NCBI RefSeq assembly: GCF_037861325.1
Contig: NZ_JAFELW010000002.1
From: Riemerella anatipestifer_F
GTDB taxonomy: Bacteria > Bacteroidota > Bacteroidia > Flavobacteriales > Weeksellaceae
Length of the DNA: 64,000 nt
Strand: one strand, 5' to 3'
Part shown: piece by piece, positions 42,501 through 50,766 of the stretch
Position numbering within the stretch: the stretch's first letter is position 1
Layout of the letters: each line of letters begins with the position of its first letter
Made by a program: the position numbers and the translations under genes
Notes under the pieces: model-generated
The model's input: only the letters and a program-made list of their open reading frames with translations
Database searches by the model: none
What the model was told of the DNA's origin: nothing

Positions 42501-42609
42501 CAGAGAAATATTCTGGAGTGTAAGGGTCGTAGAGTTCTGGTTGATTTTGAGCCTTGAAAAACATAGCAGTACAAAGACCTGCTATTAGAAAATAGTTTTT
42601 GTAATGCAT
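39514..42609 (-). CDS. Secreted Asp-box propeller protein with PKD and T9SS C-terminal sorting domain
   Basis: 1031 residues, signal peptide ending FKAQ. Many Asp-box motifs occur between about 200 and 800 (SKDGGNSF, SENGGSTF, SYDGGKTF, SLDNGKNW, SSDGGKTW), as in sortilin/Vps10-like beta-propellers. A PKD domain lies at about 865-945, and a type A T9SS sorting domain at about 955-1031 (NPKKITVYPTLLHQGEEIRV, then LPKGGYLFQYSTYS, ending KFIIK). The CTD directs export and surface attachment by the type IX system. Flavobacterial members are annotated as glycosyl hydrolases, but I see no catalytic residue set. A TAACTTTG element precedes it. Confidence 0.85.
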   Translation of the reverse strand: MHYKNYFLIAGLCTAMFFKAQNQPELYDPYTPEYFSVSKEDPAWLQLIVDNPSGVNFFEMEKKFGEWLEKDPDARRKTPEKKPAVNFYRRWQKAYRPFVNSNGDIVLPTKKDYFDRLDKQNQRSNQLMAKNQRDGLTTLGTTTSVNAKKWRNIGPYTTDYNSQYEGYKESYDSHANVFRIDVSKTNPNILYSGSETGAVFKTVDKGKNWTACASSYNFGDNITAIRIDPKDPNTVWVGSTSGLFVSKDGGNSFERINSITTTVNSIRVSDDRKIITVATGEQHKFGGSNINRQKDGFYISENGGSTFRKVINGIFYDHELKPKDSKVVYLFGRKDFNWYSTLHISYDGGKTFNKEVTIIPSAKIGRLAVSDAPNGESYLYALINIEKQNYSYGQPHILQSKDSGFNWTDKTTITDERYDYKNTFCPSIDGKQGGQGYYDMMIGVSGNNPEHVIYGICSAYRSLDGGAGGYKDITIGGYCNGNFSIHPDMQDIAIAGDEVWIANDGGIKYSSNFFKKDDNGKITGENRVKGIYASDYYGFGQGWNEDVMVGGRWHNGDAVMMKSYGEGKAVYVGGVEQATGYVMVSNPKKVYFSDAGMFTMPSNIDGKVVSHWSVFNQKAPYETLRSNGFFGTDPRYAQRILYHPKRDVWNASMQIWETPDEGQTFNLIFDANDNISNVEFARSNPNIIYACGQYHIHKSLDNGKNWEQLQMPTYDGFFPNITVDPKDQNKIWLVKAYNPGLVFTSSDGGKTWKNALENDAEMKNIAFRWVVLAGDEYNGVYLGTDVGSAVYYKDDTMDKWINYSDGLPPAARLTRLVPFFKEGKLRAATSQGIWEIPLYREKFIPVAQPLATNISQAQLADANMTVEFESYSIVNQNNVQWEWSFNPQPHYVSDKNARNPKVVFKYNGEYDVTLKVTTPEGTHSKTIEKMIIVNNGVLGTNETQEASNPKKITVYPTLLHQGEEIRVKLGEPKEKAQFQIYNTNGALVKTVEIDTNASKEIIIPTHGLPKGGYLFQYSTYSYIQRGKFIIK

Positions 42610-42625
42610 TCTCTGTAATTTTTTG

Positions 42626-42633
42626 CAAAGTTA
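42626..42633 (-). promoter_or_regulatory. -7 element of the T9SS cargo gene
   Basis: TAACTTTG on the minus strand, 16 nt before the ATG at 42609. No TTG sits at the expected -33 distance. Confidence 0.45.
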
Positions 42634-42793
42634 ATAATTTTATTAAAGATTTATTTTGAGGCAAAATATGGTAATAATTCCTTATTTATAAAAGATTTTT
42701 TACTTTTTATGTTTTGTATAATTCATTTTGATAATTTGATACTAAATATTTAATATTATCATTAAATAATAAAAATCAAAATAAATTCGTTTT

Positions 42794-42821
42794 TTTGCTA
42801 AAAATCTTATGCCTATTTTTG
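42794..42821 (+). promoter_or_regulatory. Promoter of the mutL operon
   Basis: TTTG at 42794-42797, a 16-nt spacer and TATTTTTG at 42814-42821; mutL ATG is 19 nt downstream. Confidence 0.6.
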
Positions 42822-42840
42822 GGGCGGATAAAGTGAGTTT

Positions 42841-44637
42841 ATGGCAGATATTATTAGACTTTTACCAGATTATGTAGCCAATCAAATTGCAGCGGGTGAG
42901 GTGGTGCAAAGACCTGCTTCTGTAGTAAAGGAGCTGATGGAGAATGCTATAGATGCTAAGGCAACTAAAGTGGAACTCATCATAAGGGAAGCTGGTAAAA
43001 ACTTGATACAAGTGGTAGATAATGGTGTGGGAATGTCCGAAACTGATGCAAGAATGGCTTTTGAACGCCACGCCACTTCCAAAATCTATGCTACCGAAGA
43101 TATTTTTAAAATAGCTACTAAGGGTTTTAGAGGCGAAGCCTTAGCCTCTATTGCAGCGGTGGCACAGGTAGAGCTGAAAACTAAAAAAGAGGAAGATGTT
43201 GTAGGTACTAATATCTATATAGAAGGTGGAGAATTACAATTTCAGGAGGCTGTACAAACTTCGGAAGGATCTAATTTTGCAGTTAAAAACTTATTTTATA
43301 ATGTACCTGCTAGGCGTAAATTTTTAAAGTCTAACAATGTAGAGTTTAGACATATTATAGACGAGTTCCACAGAGTGGCATTGGCTCATGAGGATATAGA
43401 ATTTTCGCTTTATCATAACGATGAGGAAATCTTCAAACTCAGAAAGGCGAGTCTTTTACAGAGAATTGTAGATATATTTGGTAGGAAACTTCAGCCTTTG
43501 TTGATTCCTATAAAAGAAGATTTAGATTGGGTAAAACTTAATGGCTATGTTGCAAAACCAGAAGGTGCTAAGAAATCAAGAGGAGAACAATTTTTCTTTG
43601 TTAATGGTCGGTTTTTTAGAAGTGCTTATCTTAACAAGGCGGTTCAAGAAGCATTTGATGGGTTGCTTCAACAAGGCTACAATCCGTCGTTTTTCTTATA
43701 TCTAGAAATAGATCCAGAGAAAATAGATGTAAACATACACCCACAAAAAACCGAAATTAAATTTGAGGACGAAGCCCTTATTTTCGCTCTTATTCGCTCC
43801 ACGATAAAGAAATCTTTGGGTGTTTATAATGTGTCCCCTAGTTTAGATTTTGATAAAGATGAAAGCCAAAGTCAGCTTTTAGGTTTGCAAAGTCATTATC
43901 CTAAAGCCACGCCGTCCATTAGTAATAGTACCTACAAAGCACCGTCTATACAGGTAGATAGAGATTATAATCCGTTTCAGCAAGAGCGTGTAAAACCTTC
44001 TGAAAGCATTGCTCTTACAGAGCTTTATAGTCAGAGTATTACCACAGCAGAGCCTTCTAAAATCAATTTATTTGAAGATGAAGACTTTGATGAGGATTTA
44101 ATGAGATTACCTAATGGTTATTGGCTTTATAACCGAGGCGAAGATACGCTTATGCTAGATTTGGGAAGAATGCACTCTGTAGTTGTTAGCGAACGAAGAA
44201 AACAGAAAAAAGAGACAGGCGTAGGTCAAAAATTACTTTTTTCCATAGAGTATCTCCTCAACGAAATGGAGAAAAATAAATACCGTTCCATAAAGAAATA
44301 TTTGCCACAATTAGGCTTTGAAATGGAACTTGGGGACGACAATGTTTTAAGAATAAACGCAGTACCTAACGGACTTAAGGAGAAGCAAGTCAATGAGTTT
44401 TTGGAAAAACTATTTGAAGTGTTAGACTACAAAACCGAGGAAGAGTTTATGGCTTACTATGAAAATCAATGGACGAAGATTAACGCTAAGTCTCGCTTTG
44501 ATTTCTTCTATAAAACCGAAGTAGAACAGATGATTAAAGACTTCTCAGATTTAGGGTTTCCTGAATACACACCATCAGGAAAAAAATGTTACATTGCCCT
44601 GCCATTGGAAGACTTGAAAAATAAAATTAAAAATTGA
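42841..44637 (+). CDS. mutL: DNA mismatch repair protein MutL, endonuclease motif not conserved
   Basis: 598 residues. The N-terminal GHKL ATPase is complete: IAAGEVVQRPASVVKELMEN, DNGVGM, ATSKI, GFRGEALASIAAV and the NVHP-type IDVNIHPQKTEIKFED. The C-terminal dimerisation part is present, but where MutL endonucleases have DQHAxxE this protein reads DLGRMHSVVVSER, and the distal CPHGRP-type and ACR-type motifs are not evident. It should couple MutS recognition to downstream repair, but nicking activity is doubtful from sequence. It is the first gene of an operon with the rhomboid and EEP genes. Confidence 0.95.
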   Translation: MADIIRLLPDYVANQIAAGEVVQRPASVVKELMENAIDAKATKVELIIREAGKNLIQVVDNGVGMSETDARMAFERHATSKIYATEDIFKIATKGFRGEALASIAAVAQVELKTKKEEDVVGTNIYIEGGELQFQEAVQTSEGSNFAVKNLFYNVPARRKFLKSNNVEFRHIIDEFHRVALAHEDIEFSLYHNDEEIFKLRKASLLQRIVDIFGRKLQPLLIPIKEDLDWVKLNGYVAKPEGAKKSRGEQFFFVNGRFFRSAYLNKAVQEAFDGLLQQGYNPSFFLYLEIDPEKIDVNIHPQKTEIKFEDEALIFALIRSTIKKSLGVYNVSPSLDFDKDESQSQLLGLQSHYPKATPSISNSTYKAPSIQVDRDYNPFQQERVKPSESIALTELYSQSITTAEPSKINLFEDEDFDEDLMRLPNGYWLYNRGEDTLMLDLGRMHSVVVSERRKQKKETGVGQKLLFSIEYLLNEMEKNKYRSIKKYLPQLGFEMELGDDNVLRINAVPNGLKEKQVNEFLEKLFEVLDYKTEEEFMAYYENQWTKINAKSRFDFFYKTEVEQMIKDFSDLGFPEYTPSGKKCYIALPLEDLKNKIKN

Positions 44638-44651
44638 TAAAACTAAAAAAA

Positions 44652-45389
44652 ATGATGTTTCAGAATATACCACCAATCACTAGAAATCTTATCATCATCA
44701 ATGTGGTTGTATTTATACTAGGTTACTTTTTACCAGCAGGAATAGAGAATTTCTTACCTGCCTATTTCCCTTTGTCGCCTAACTTTAGGTCTTGGCAAAT
44801 CATTACGCATATGTTTATGCACGGAGGGTTTACACATCTTTTGTTTAATATGATAGGTTTGTGGAGTTTCGGTTCTGTTTTGGAAAGGGCTTTAGGCGAG
44901 AAGAAATACCTTATACTTTACTTTTTTAGTGGGTTGGGAGCGTTCATTCTATTTAATGTTTGGAACTATTATCACTTCTATCAGCTTACTAGCAGTCTGC
45001 ATCAGCAAGGTGTAGATTTAGCCTCGGTGTTTAGGGGAGCTAATCTTAACAATCCTTCTTTAAACATAAGAGCTATTTTCGGAAGAAGTGATGAGGTCGC
45101 ACAATTACAACAATTTTTAATAACACCAATGGTAGGTGCCTCTGGAGCGATATTTGGTGTGTTAGCGGCTTTCGCAGTGACTTACCCTAATGCAGGGATT
45201 ATGATTTTGTTTATACCATTCCCAATAAAGGCTAAAATACTATTTCCAATCATTATAGCAGGGTCTATTTATTTAGGGTTTACCCAGATGGCAGGAGATA
45301 ATGTGGCACATTTTGCACATTTAGGCGGAGCATTAGTGGGATATATTCTTATAAAAATGTGGAGTAGAAACCGTTTCAGAATACAGTAA
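44652..45389 (+). CDS. Rhomboid-family intramembrane serine protease
   Basis: About 246 residues from ATG 44652 or 44655; the TTG at 44634 overlaps the mutL stop and was not chosen. Six helices are visible. HMFMHGGFTHLLFNMIGLW is the conserved L1/TM2 region, VGASGAIFGVLAAF carries the catalytic Ser (GxSG), and AHFAHLGGALVGYI carries the catalytic His. A loop of about 50 residues with GRSDEVAQLQQF lies before the Ser helix. It cleaves membrane proteins inside the bilayer; substrates are unknown. Confidence 0.92.
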   Translation: MMFQNIPPITRNLIIINVVVFILGYFLPAGIENFLPAYFPLSPNFRSWQIITHMFMHGGFTHLLFNMIGLWSFGSVLERALGEKKYLILYFFSGLGAFILFNVWNYYHFYQLTSSLHQQGVDLASVFRGANLNNPSLNIRAIFGRSDEVAQLQQFLITPMVGASGAIFGVLAAFAVTYPNAGIMILFIPFPIKAKILFPIIIAGSIYLGFTQMAGDNVAHFAHLGGALVGYILIKMWSRNRFRIQ

Positions 45390-45401
45390 TAGCCCCGATA
45401 A

Positions 45402-46382
45402 ATGATGAAAATTCTTAGAATAATTGTATTTATTATACATTTAGGGCTTTTGGCATTGCTCTATTTGTGTATGATGAATGCCTACATTCCGCCGAGAGTA
45501 TTTGCAGAACTTAATTTTTTGTCTTTAGCCTTCCCTATTTTAGTTTTGGGCTATTGTCTGTTATGTTTGTTTTGGATTTTGAGTTGGAAAAAGAGAGGCT
45601 TATTTTTCCTATTGGCTTTAGTATTGCTTTTAACGCCTATCAGGAGATGGGTTAACTATTCCACAGAAAATAAAAATGCCTCTGATTTCAAGGTGGTTAG
45701 TTTTAATATTAAGGCAGGAAAAAAGGGTGTCCTAAATATCGCACAACATCTAGAATCTTTCTCTCCTGACATTATTCTAATACAAGAGAAAGGTGTTTTT
45801 AAGGAAAATATAAAAGATTTGCCTTACAGAAAAGAAATAGACATTTTGGAGTTTTATTCTAAAACACCGATAATAGAATTTGGGAGAATTCTAATTGATG
45901 CAGATAATGGCTATGCGGGTTATATAGACACTGAAATTAAAGGCAAGCGGATAAGATTTATAAATGTTTATTTAAAACCGTTTGAGCTAGAAAAGGAAAT
46001 GGTAAAACCAAGCACAGATCTTAATGTTTCCGAAGAAAAAGCCAAAAATTTAATAGCACGATTTTTACCTGTCTTTAAGGCTCACCAAACTCAAATAGAG
46101 CAGATAAGACTCGCCGTAGAAAAATCGCCTTATCCTGTGGTTTTAGGGGGTGATTTTAATGCTGTTCCTAATTCTTATGAATATTATCATCTTAGCCAAA
46201 ATATGACGGACAGCTTCTTAGAAGTAGGCAAAGGCTTAGGAACTACCTTCCATGATTATAAATTTCCGATAAGGATAGATTATCTCTTTTCAACTAAAGA
46301 AATAAAACCCATTTCTCTGAAAACGGATAGAAGCAGACAACTGTCAGACCACTATCCTATCATTGGAGAATTTAGTTACTAA
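45402..46382 (+). CDS. Endonuclease/exonuclease/phosphatase family protein, membrane-anchored
   Basis: 326 residues. Three hydrophobic helices occupy about 1-85, and the catalytic domain follows: VVSFNIKAGKK, SPDIILIQE (metal Glu), LGGDFNAVPNSYEY (Asp/Asn) and a final LSDHYPIIGEF (Asp-His). The residues are those of the EEP (Mg-dependent DNase I-like) superfamily. With three helices in front, the active site faces the periplasm or cytosol depending on topology. The substrate may be nucleic acid or a phospho-lipid head group. It lies 12 bp after the rhomboid gene in the mutL operon. Confidence 0.85.
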   Translation: MMKILRIIVFIIHLGLLALLYLCMMNAYIPPRVFAELNFLSLAFPILVLGYCLLCLFWILSWKKRGLFFLLALVLLLTPIRRWVNYSTENKNASDFKVVSFNIKAGKKGVLNIAQHLESFSPDIILIQEKGVFKENIKDLPYRKEIDILEFYSKTPIIEFGRILIDADNGYAGYIDTEIKGKRIRFINVYLKPFELEKEMVKPSTDLNVSEEKAKNLIARFLPVFKAHQTQIEQIRLAVEKSPYPVVLGGDFNAVPNSYEYYHLSQNMTDSFLEVGKGLGTTFHDYKFPIRIDYLFSTKEIKPISLKTDRSRQLSDHYPIIGEFSY

Positions 46383-46479
46383 AATATTTTTGATAAGAAG
46401 AATAACTATCAATTCTACTAAATATCAGCGGTATTCGTTGGGATTTTTTTCTATATTTGCTACCGAAAAATAGATTATT

Positions 46480-46917
46480 ATGGAAAATATGATTTTGCAC
46501 GCTCATAGAGGGTTTGCTTATTTGGTTTTATTAGCGGCGGCAGTATTTGTGGTAGCACTTTTAGTAGCTATGTTTGGTTATTCTGGTAAGGTATCCAAGT
46601 TACTTAGAAAGTCCAGCTTATTTACAATGATTTTGTTTCACACACAATTTCTTATAGGTTTGGGAATGTTGTTTTTTAAATCCCAGTTTTTATTCTATCT
46701 TAAAGAAATAGGTATGGGAGGCATTATGAAAGATGCCGTTTTAAGGTTTTCTTATGTAGAACACCCTGTAACGATGTTGGTAGCTGCTGTGCTGATGACG
46801 ATAGTAAATAAGAAAATTAAAACATCGGAGACGCTTAACTTTGGTATCGTTATTATGGGGCTGTTAGCGGTAGTTTTATTCTTGTTGAGGTTCCCTTTTG
46901 ATAGACTTTTGGGGTAA
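46480..46917 (+). CDS. Four-helix membrane protein, cytochrome-b/COX15-like
   Basis: 145 residues with four clear membrane segments at about 10-32, 45-65, 90-110 and 120-140. A His-Ala-His pair (LHAHRGFAYLVLL) is near the first helix, FHTQFLIGLG has a His in the second and VEHPVTMLVAAVL one in the third. Conserved-looking intramembrane His residues suggest haem binding, as in small b-type cytochrome-like proteins. This is inference from residue pattern only. The gene stands alone between the EEP and asd genes. Confidence 0.6.
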   Translation: MENMILHAHRGFAYLVLLAAAVFVVALLVAMFGYSGKVSKLLRKSSLFTMILFHTQFLIGLGMLFFKSQFLFYLKEIGMGGIMKDAVLRFSYVEHPVTMLVAAVLMTIVNKKIKTSETLNFGIVIMGLLAVVLFLLRFPFDRLLG

Positions 46918-46943
46918 AAAGTTAGGTTTAAAAATAATTAAAT

Positions 46944-46986
46944 CAACGCTCTAAAAAATCAATAATTATGGTGTTTTAGAGCGTTG
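46944..46986. repeat. 13-bp inverted repeat upstream of asd
   Basis: CAACGCTCTAAAA (46944-46956) and TTTTAGAGCGTTG (46974-46986) pair perfectly across a 17-nt loop, ending 30 bp before asd. No T-run follows on the plus strand. It may end the upstream transcript or act in the asd leader. Confidence 0.6.
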
Positions 46987-47016
46987 GTGCTAAAATAAAT
47001 AAAGAATAAATTAGAT

Positions 47017-48024
47017 ATGAAAATAGCAGTAGTAGGTGCCACAGGTATGGTGGGACAAGTGATGCTTAAAGTGTTGGAAGAAAGAGATTTTCCTGTAACG
47101 GAGCTTATCCCCGTAGCGTCTGAAAAATCAGTTGGAAAAAAGATAAAATTTAAAGGAGCAGAATATCCTATTGTGTCTATGGAAGATGCCGTAGCAAAGC
47201 AACCTGCCATTGCGATATTTTCCGCAGGTGGTAGCACTTCTTTGGAGTGGGCTCCTAAGTTTGCAGAAGTAGGTTCTTTTGTGGTGGATAACTCTTCAGC
47301 GTGGCGAATGGACCCTACTAAAAAATTAGTAGTTCCAGAAATAAATGCTGAGGTTTTAACCAAGGACGATAAGATTATTGCCAATCCAAACTGTTCTACA
47401 ATTCAGTTGGTAATGGTGCTTAATCCTTTGCATAAAAAGTACAAAATAAAGAGAGTGGTGGTATCTACCTATCAGTCGGTTACAGGTACAGGTAAGGCGG
47501 CGGTTGACCAGCTTAATGATGAAATCAGAACTTCTGTAGAAGGTGGAGAAGCATCAGTTCCGAAGGTTTACCCTTATGAAATATTCAAAAATGCTTTGCC
47601 ACATTGCGATGTGTTTTCAGACGAAGGCTACACCAAAGAAGAGCTTAAACTGATGCGTGAGCCTAAGAAAATTATGGGGGACGATAGCTTTAACCTCACG
47701 GCTACAGCGGTAAGAGTGCCAGTGCAAGGTGGACATTCTGAAAGCGTAAACATAGAGTTTGAAAACGATTTTGATTTAGATGAGGTAAAACAAATACTAG
47801 CCAATACTAGTGGTGTAACGCTTCAGGACGATTTGAGCCAAAATCTATATCCTATGGCAAGATATTCCGAAGGTAAAGATGATGTTTTTGTGGGTAGATT
47901 AAGAAGAGATATATCTCAACCTAACACACTTAACTGCTGGATTGTAGCAGATAACCTAAGAAAAGGAGCGGCTACCAATGCGGTACAAATTGCAGAATAT
48001 TTGGTAAAACATCAGTTGGTTTAA
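47017..48024 (+). CDS. asd: Aspartate-semialdehyde dehydrogenase
   Basis: 335 residues of usual length. The NADP loop is VVGATGMVGQVMLKVLEER, the catalytic Cys is in IIANPNCSTIQLVM, and the substrate/active-site region includes VSTYQSVTGTGKAAVDQL and RVPVQGGHSESVNIEF (catalytic His). It reduces aspartyl phosphate to aspartate semialdehyde for lysine, diaminopimelate, threonine and methionine. It is a single gene, with a 13-bp inverted repeat in its leader and a clear terminator. Confidence 0.96.
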   Translation: MKIAVVGATGMVGQVMLKVLEERDFPVTELIPVASEKSVGKKIKFKGAEYPIVSMEDAVAKQPAIAIFSAGGSTSLEWAPKFAEVGSFVVDNSSAWRMDPTKKLVVPEINAEVLTKDDKIIANPNCSTIQLVMVLNPLHKKYKIKRVVVSTYQSVTGTGKAAVDQLNDEIRTSVEGGEASVPKVYPYEIFKNALPHCDVFSDEGYTKEELKLMREPKKIMGDDSFNLTATAVRVPVQGGHSESVNIEFENDFDLDEVKQILANTSGVTLQDDLSQNLYPMARYSEGKDDVFVGRLRRDISQPNTLNCWIVADNLRKGAATNAVQIAEYLVKHQLV

Positions 48025-48053
48025 AGGAATAAGTTTATAAAAACCGATAAAGT

Positions 48054-48085
48054 CCCTTTTGAATCTTCTTCAAAAGGGCTTTTTT
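48054..48085 (+). terminator. Terminator after asd
   Basis: CCCTTTTGAA and TTCAAAAGGG form a 10-bp stem (48054-48078), followed by CTTTTTT. The gene on the other strand ends at 48087, so the hairpin could serve both. Confidence 0.85.
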
Positions 48086-48086
48086 A

Positions 48087-48743
48087 TTAAAAATAATACG
48101 CTAAATTCCACGCAAATCCCATATTAAATTTCCCAGAACTTCGTCCAAATCCAGGAACAACCATAGGGAAAACGCCGTCTTGTTTTGTGGTATAAAGCAA
48201 GTATTTAGGTTGTGCATTAACATCTATAAAGAAGTTAGAATTAAAAAGCCTTACCCTTCCGCCCACGGTAGCCTCTATCCAATAAGAGGATTGCCGAGAA
48301 GTGGGCAAACTAGTCGTAAAAACTTGCCCTAGAGAGCCTTTGGTAGGAATGGCGAGGTAGGTTTGTTGATAAAAAGTGGTAGCGAGTTTACCTCCTGCAT
48401 AGAATCCATTACGGCGGTCTTCGGCATCGGTTACCATCATATAGAAGGCTCCTAGCTTACCAAAAATCCCCGAAGTAGTAGCATTATAAGCATTTTTGTC
48501 ATAAACGTTTTGGGCGTAGCCACCTTCTATAATTCCGTTGAGCTTGCCTTTAATTTCGCTTGAAACAAAAAACTGAATGTTCTTTTGCTTAGAAAATACC
48601 GAAAGACCTGCTCCTAAAACATTGACGCCCACCATAGCGTTAGGCTGATATTTCCATTTTGTTTTTAGGCTGTCTTTGTCTTGGGCAGATAGACTTAGGA
48701 AAAAAACACTAAAAAATAAGATAAAGATGGGTTTTATTTTCAT
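48087..48743 (-). CDS. DUF6048-like outer-membrane protein
   Basis: About 218 residues, with signal peptide MKIKPIFILFFSVFFLSLSA. The strands WIEATVGGRVRLFNSNFFID and FNMGFAWNLAYYF at the end indicate a small outer-membrane barrel. From its pairing with a short lipoprotein next to rlmD, I take it as the DUF6048 protein of that conserved flavobacterial trio. Its start overlaps the upstream lipoprotein gene by 35 bp (44 bp if ATG 48752 is used), so the two are translationally coupled. Function is unknown. Confidence 0.7.
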   Translation of the reverse strand: MKIKPIFILFFSVFFLSLSAQDKDSLKTKWKYQPNAMVGVNVLGAGLSVFSKQKNIQFFVSSEIKGKLNGIIEGGYAQNVYDKNAYNATTSGIFGKLGAFYMMVTDAEDRRNGFYAGGKLATTFYQQTYLAIPTKGSLGQVFTTSLPTSRQSSYWIEATVGGRVRLFNSNFFIDVNAQPKYLLYTTKQDGVFPMVVPGFGRSSGKFNMGFAWNLAYYF

Positions 48744-49188
48744 CGTGGACATTCTTTTCGTTGAGTTCTATATTTTTAACAGGGGTGGCATTCTCCAAAA
48801 CAGCCGAAAGGTCGTTGTAGAGCCTTCGCATACCACAAGCAGGAGAAACATATTCTGAAACAGGCGTGTAAAGCACCCTTACTTTAGAGGGCGTTCCTTT
48901 GGTACTGGTACTAATGTAGAGGTCTGTAAAATTGGTATCATCTACTCTCAATGGTACGAGTACCGAATCTGGTTTTAAAGCAGAAACCACCGTTTTAATG
49001 TTCTCCTCTCCTGTCAGTTTCACTCCAATAATAAGTGTATCTGGTTGATAGAGTTTGTTGGAACTATCTTTAAATTTAAGTTTCATTCTAGGAGAGCTTA
49101 GTCCATTTTCGCAAATATCGTCATCGCTTCCACAAGAGGCGAGAGAAAGTAGCATTCCTAAAACAAAAACGAGGTTGAGTAGTTTCAT
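48709..49188 (-). CDS. DUF6452-like lipoprotein
   Basis: 159 residues. The lipoprotein signal reads FVLGMLLSLASCGSDDDICE (Cys19). The mature part begins with a Cys-containing segment and has strands such as SSPRMKLKFKDSSNKLYQPD. It matches the short lipoprotein found with the DUF6048 protein and rlmD in flavobacteria. Its ATG is 1 bp from the rlmD stop and its 3' end overlaps the next gene, so the three genes form a tight unit. A joint envelope role for the two small proteins is plausible but unproven. Confidence 0.7.
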   Translation of the reverse strand: MKLLNLVFVLGMLLSLASCGSDDDICENGLSSPRMKLKFKDSSNKLYQPDTLIIGVKLTGEENIKTVVSALKPDSVLVPLRVDDTNFTDLYISTSTKGTPSKVRVLYTPVSEYVSPACGMRRLYNDLSAVLENATPVKNIELNEKNVHDENKTHLYLIF

Positions 49189-49189
49189 T

Positions 49190-50599
49190 TTAAATCTTCT
49201 TTAATAGGGCAATATTTTCTATGTGATGCGTTTGTGGAAACATATCCACAGGGAGGATTTTCTCCACACGATAATGTTCTTTCATTAAGGCTAAATCTCT
49301 TGCTTGTGTGGCAGAGTTGCAACTTACATAGACTATTTTTTCTGGAGCTAGTTTTAGGATTTGTTCCACTACTTTTTGGTGCATTCCGTCTCTCGGAGGG
49401 TCGGTAATTAGAACATTTGCCTTAGGGTGTTGAGCTAAAAACTCATCAGTAAAAATATCTTTCATATCCCCACAGTAGAAGGTGCAGTTGTCTAGACCGT
49501 TATGCTTGGCGTGTTCTTTAGCGGCAGCTATGGCTTCTGGTACAGACTCAATCCCAATCACTTGCTTGGCTTTTCTCGCCACGAACTGGGCAATAGTCCC
49601 TGTGCCTGTATAGAGGTCGTACACCACTTCGTCCCCTTTTAAATCAGCAAACTCTAGTGTCTTTTGGTAAAGGGCTAAGGCTTGTTGGTAATTGGTTTGG
49701 AAGAAAGATTTAGGACCTATTTTAAATTGCAAATTTTCCATTTCTTCTATTAAAAAACCGTCGCCGTAGTAGGTTTCTACCTCCAGGTCGTAGATGGAGT
49801 CGTTAGGTTTAGGGTTGATGGCATACACCAAAGTTTTAATTTGAGGAAAAGCGTTGAGGAGATATTCAAATAAGGCTTCTCGATCTTCCTTTTGTTCTTT
49901 GTAGAATTGAAACAGCACCATCCACTCGCCTTTGGAGTTTTGTCTTAGCATTAGCGTTCTTAAAAAACCTTCTTGATTTTTAACATCAAAAAACTCTAGC
50001 TGGTGGGCATCGGCATAATTTTTTACAGCAAGTCTTATTTCGTTAGAAGGCGTTTCTTGTAGGAAACATTCTTTTAAATCCAAAATCTTACTCCACATAC
50101 CAGGAATATGGAAGCCTAAAGCGTTTTTATTGTCAATATCAGCTCCGTTAAGTATCTCTTCGGAAGTTAGCCATCTAGCATTAGAGAAAGAAAACTCCAT
50201 TTTGTTTCTGTAAAAATACTCTTGTGGTGAGCCTAAAATCGGTAAAGCCTCAAAATCGGTTAATCCACCAATTCTTTTGAGATTATTAAGAACTTCAGAC
50301 TGCTTAAATTCTAGCTGTTTTTCGTAAGACAAGTTTTGCCATTTGCAACCACCACACACTCCAAAGTGTTTGCATTGAGCCTCTACCCTATCTTGAGAAA
50401 ATTCTACAATTTCTACAGCTTCGGCTTCGTAGTATTGTTTTTTAGATTTTTTTACTCTAGCGTTCACCGTATCACCTGGGACTGCTCCCGAAACCAACAC
50501 CGTTTTGCCTTCTGTGGTTTTCCCCACAGCAACGCCTTTAGCTCCCGCTGATACTAACTTTAGGTTTTCTATAATGATGTTTTTATGCTTTCTCCCCAT
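49190..50599 (-). CDS. rlmD: 23S rRNA (uracil-C5)-methyltransferase RlmD/RumA
   Basis: 469 residues. An N-terminal TRAM domain (about 5-60) precedes the Fe-S motif CKHFGVCGGCKWQ. The methyltransferase domain includes FFQTNYQQALALY, VVYDLYTGTGTIAQFVARKA and TDPPRDGMHQKVVEQI, and the catalytic Cys lies in VYVSCNSATQARDL. It makes m5U in 23S rRNA, position 1939 by family assignment. It leads the unit with the two DUF genes. Confidence 0.93.
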   Translation of the reverse strand: MGRKHKNIIIENLKLVSAGAKGVAVGKTTEGKTVLVSGAVPGDTVNARVKKSKKQYYEAEAVEIVEFSQDRVEAQCKHFGVCGGCKWQNLSYEKQLEFKQSEVLNNLKRIGGLTDFEALPILGSPQEYFYRNKMEFSFSNARWLTSEEILNGADIDNKNALGFHIPGMWSKILDLKECFLQETPSNEIRLAVKNYADAHQLEFFDVKNQEGFLRTLMLRQNSKGEWMVLFQFYKEQKEDREALFEYLLNAFPQIKTLVYAINPKPNDSIYDLEVETYYGDGFLIEEMENLQFKIGPKSFFQTNYQQALALYQKTLEFADLKGDEVVYDLYTGTGTIAQFVARKAKQVIGIESVPEAIAAAKEHAKHNGLDNCTFYCGDMKDIFTDEFLAQHPKANVLITDPPRDGMHQKVVEQILKLAPEKIVYVSCNSATQARDLALMKEHYRVEKILPVDMFPQTHHIENIALLKKI

Positions 50600-50766
50600 A
50601 ATTCTAAAACTAATTGATGCAAAAATAAGGTTTTAAAATAGACTGCTAAAAAGAAAATCAAAAAAGGCATACAGAGACCAATATTACTATGGATAATTAA
50701 GCTAAAGACTTATAAATTTGGAAAATTATGTAAGTTTGCAGTTTAATTTATTCTTTTTTTAATACT

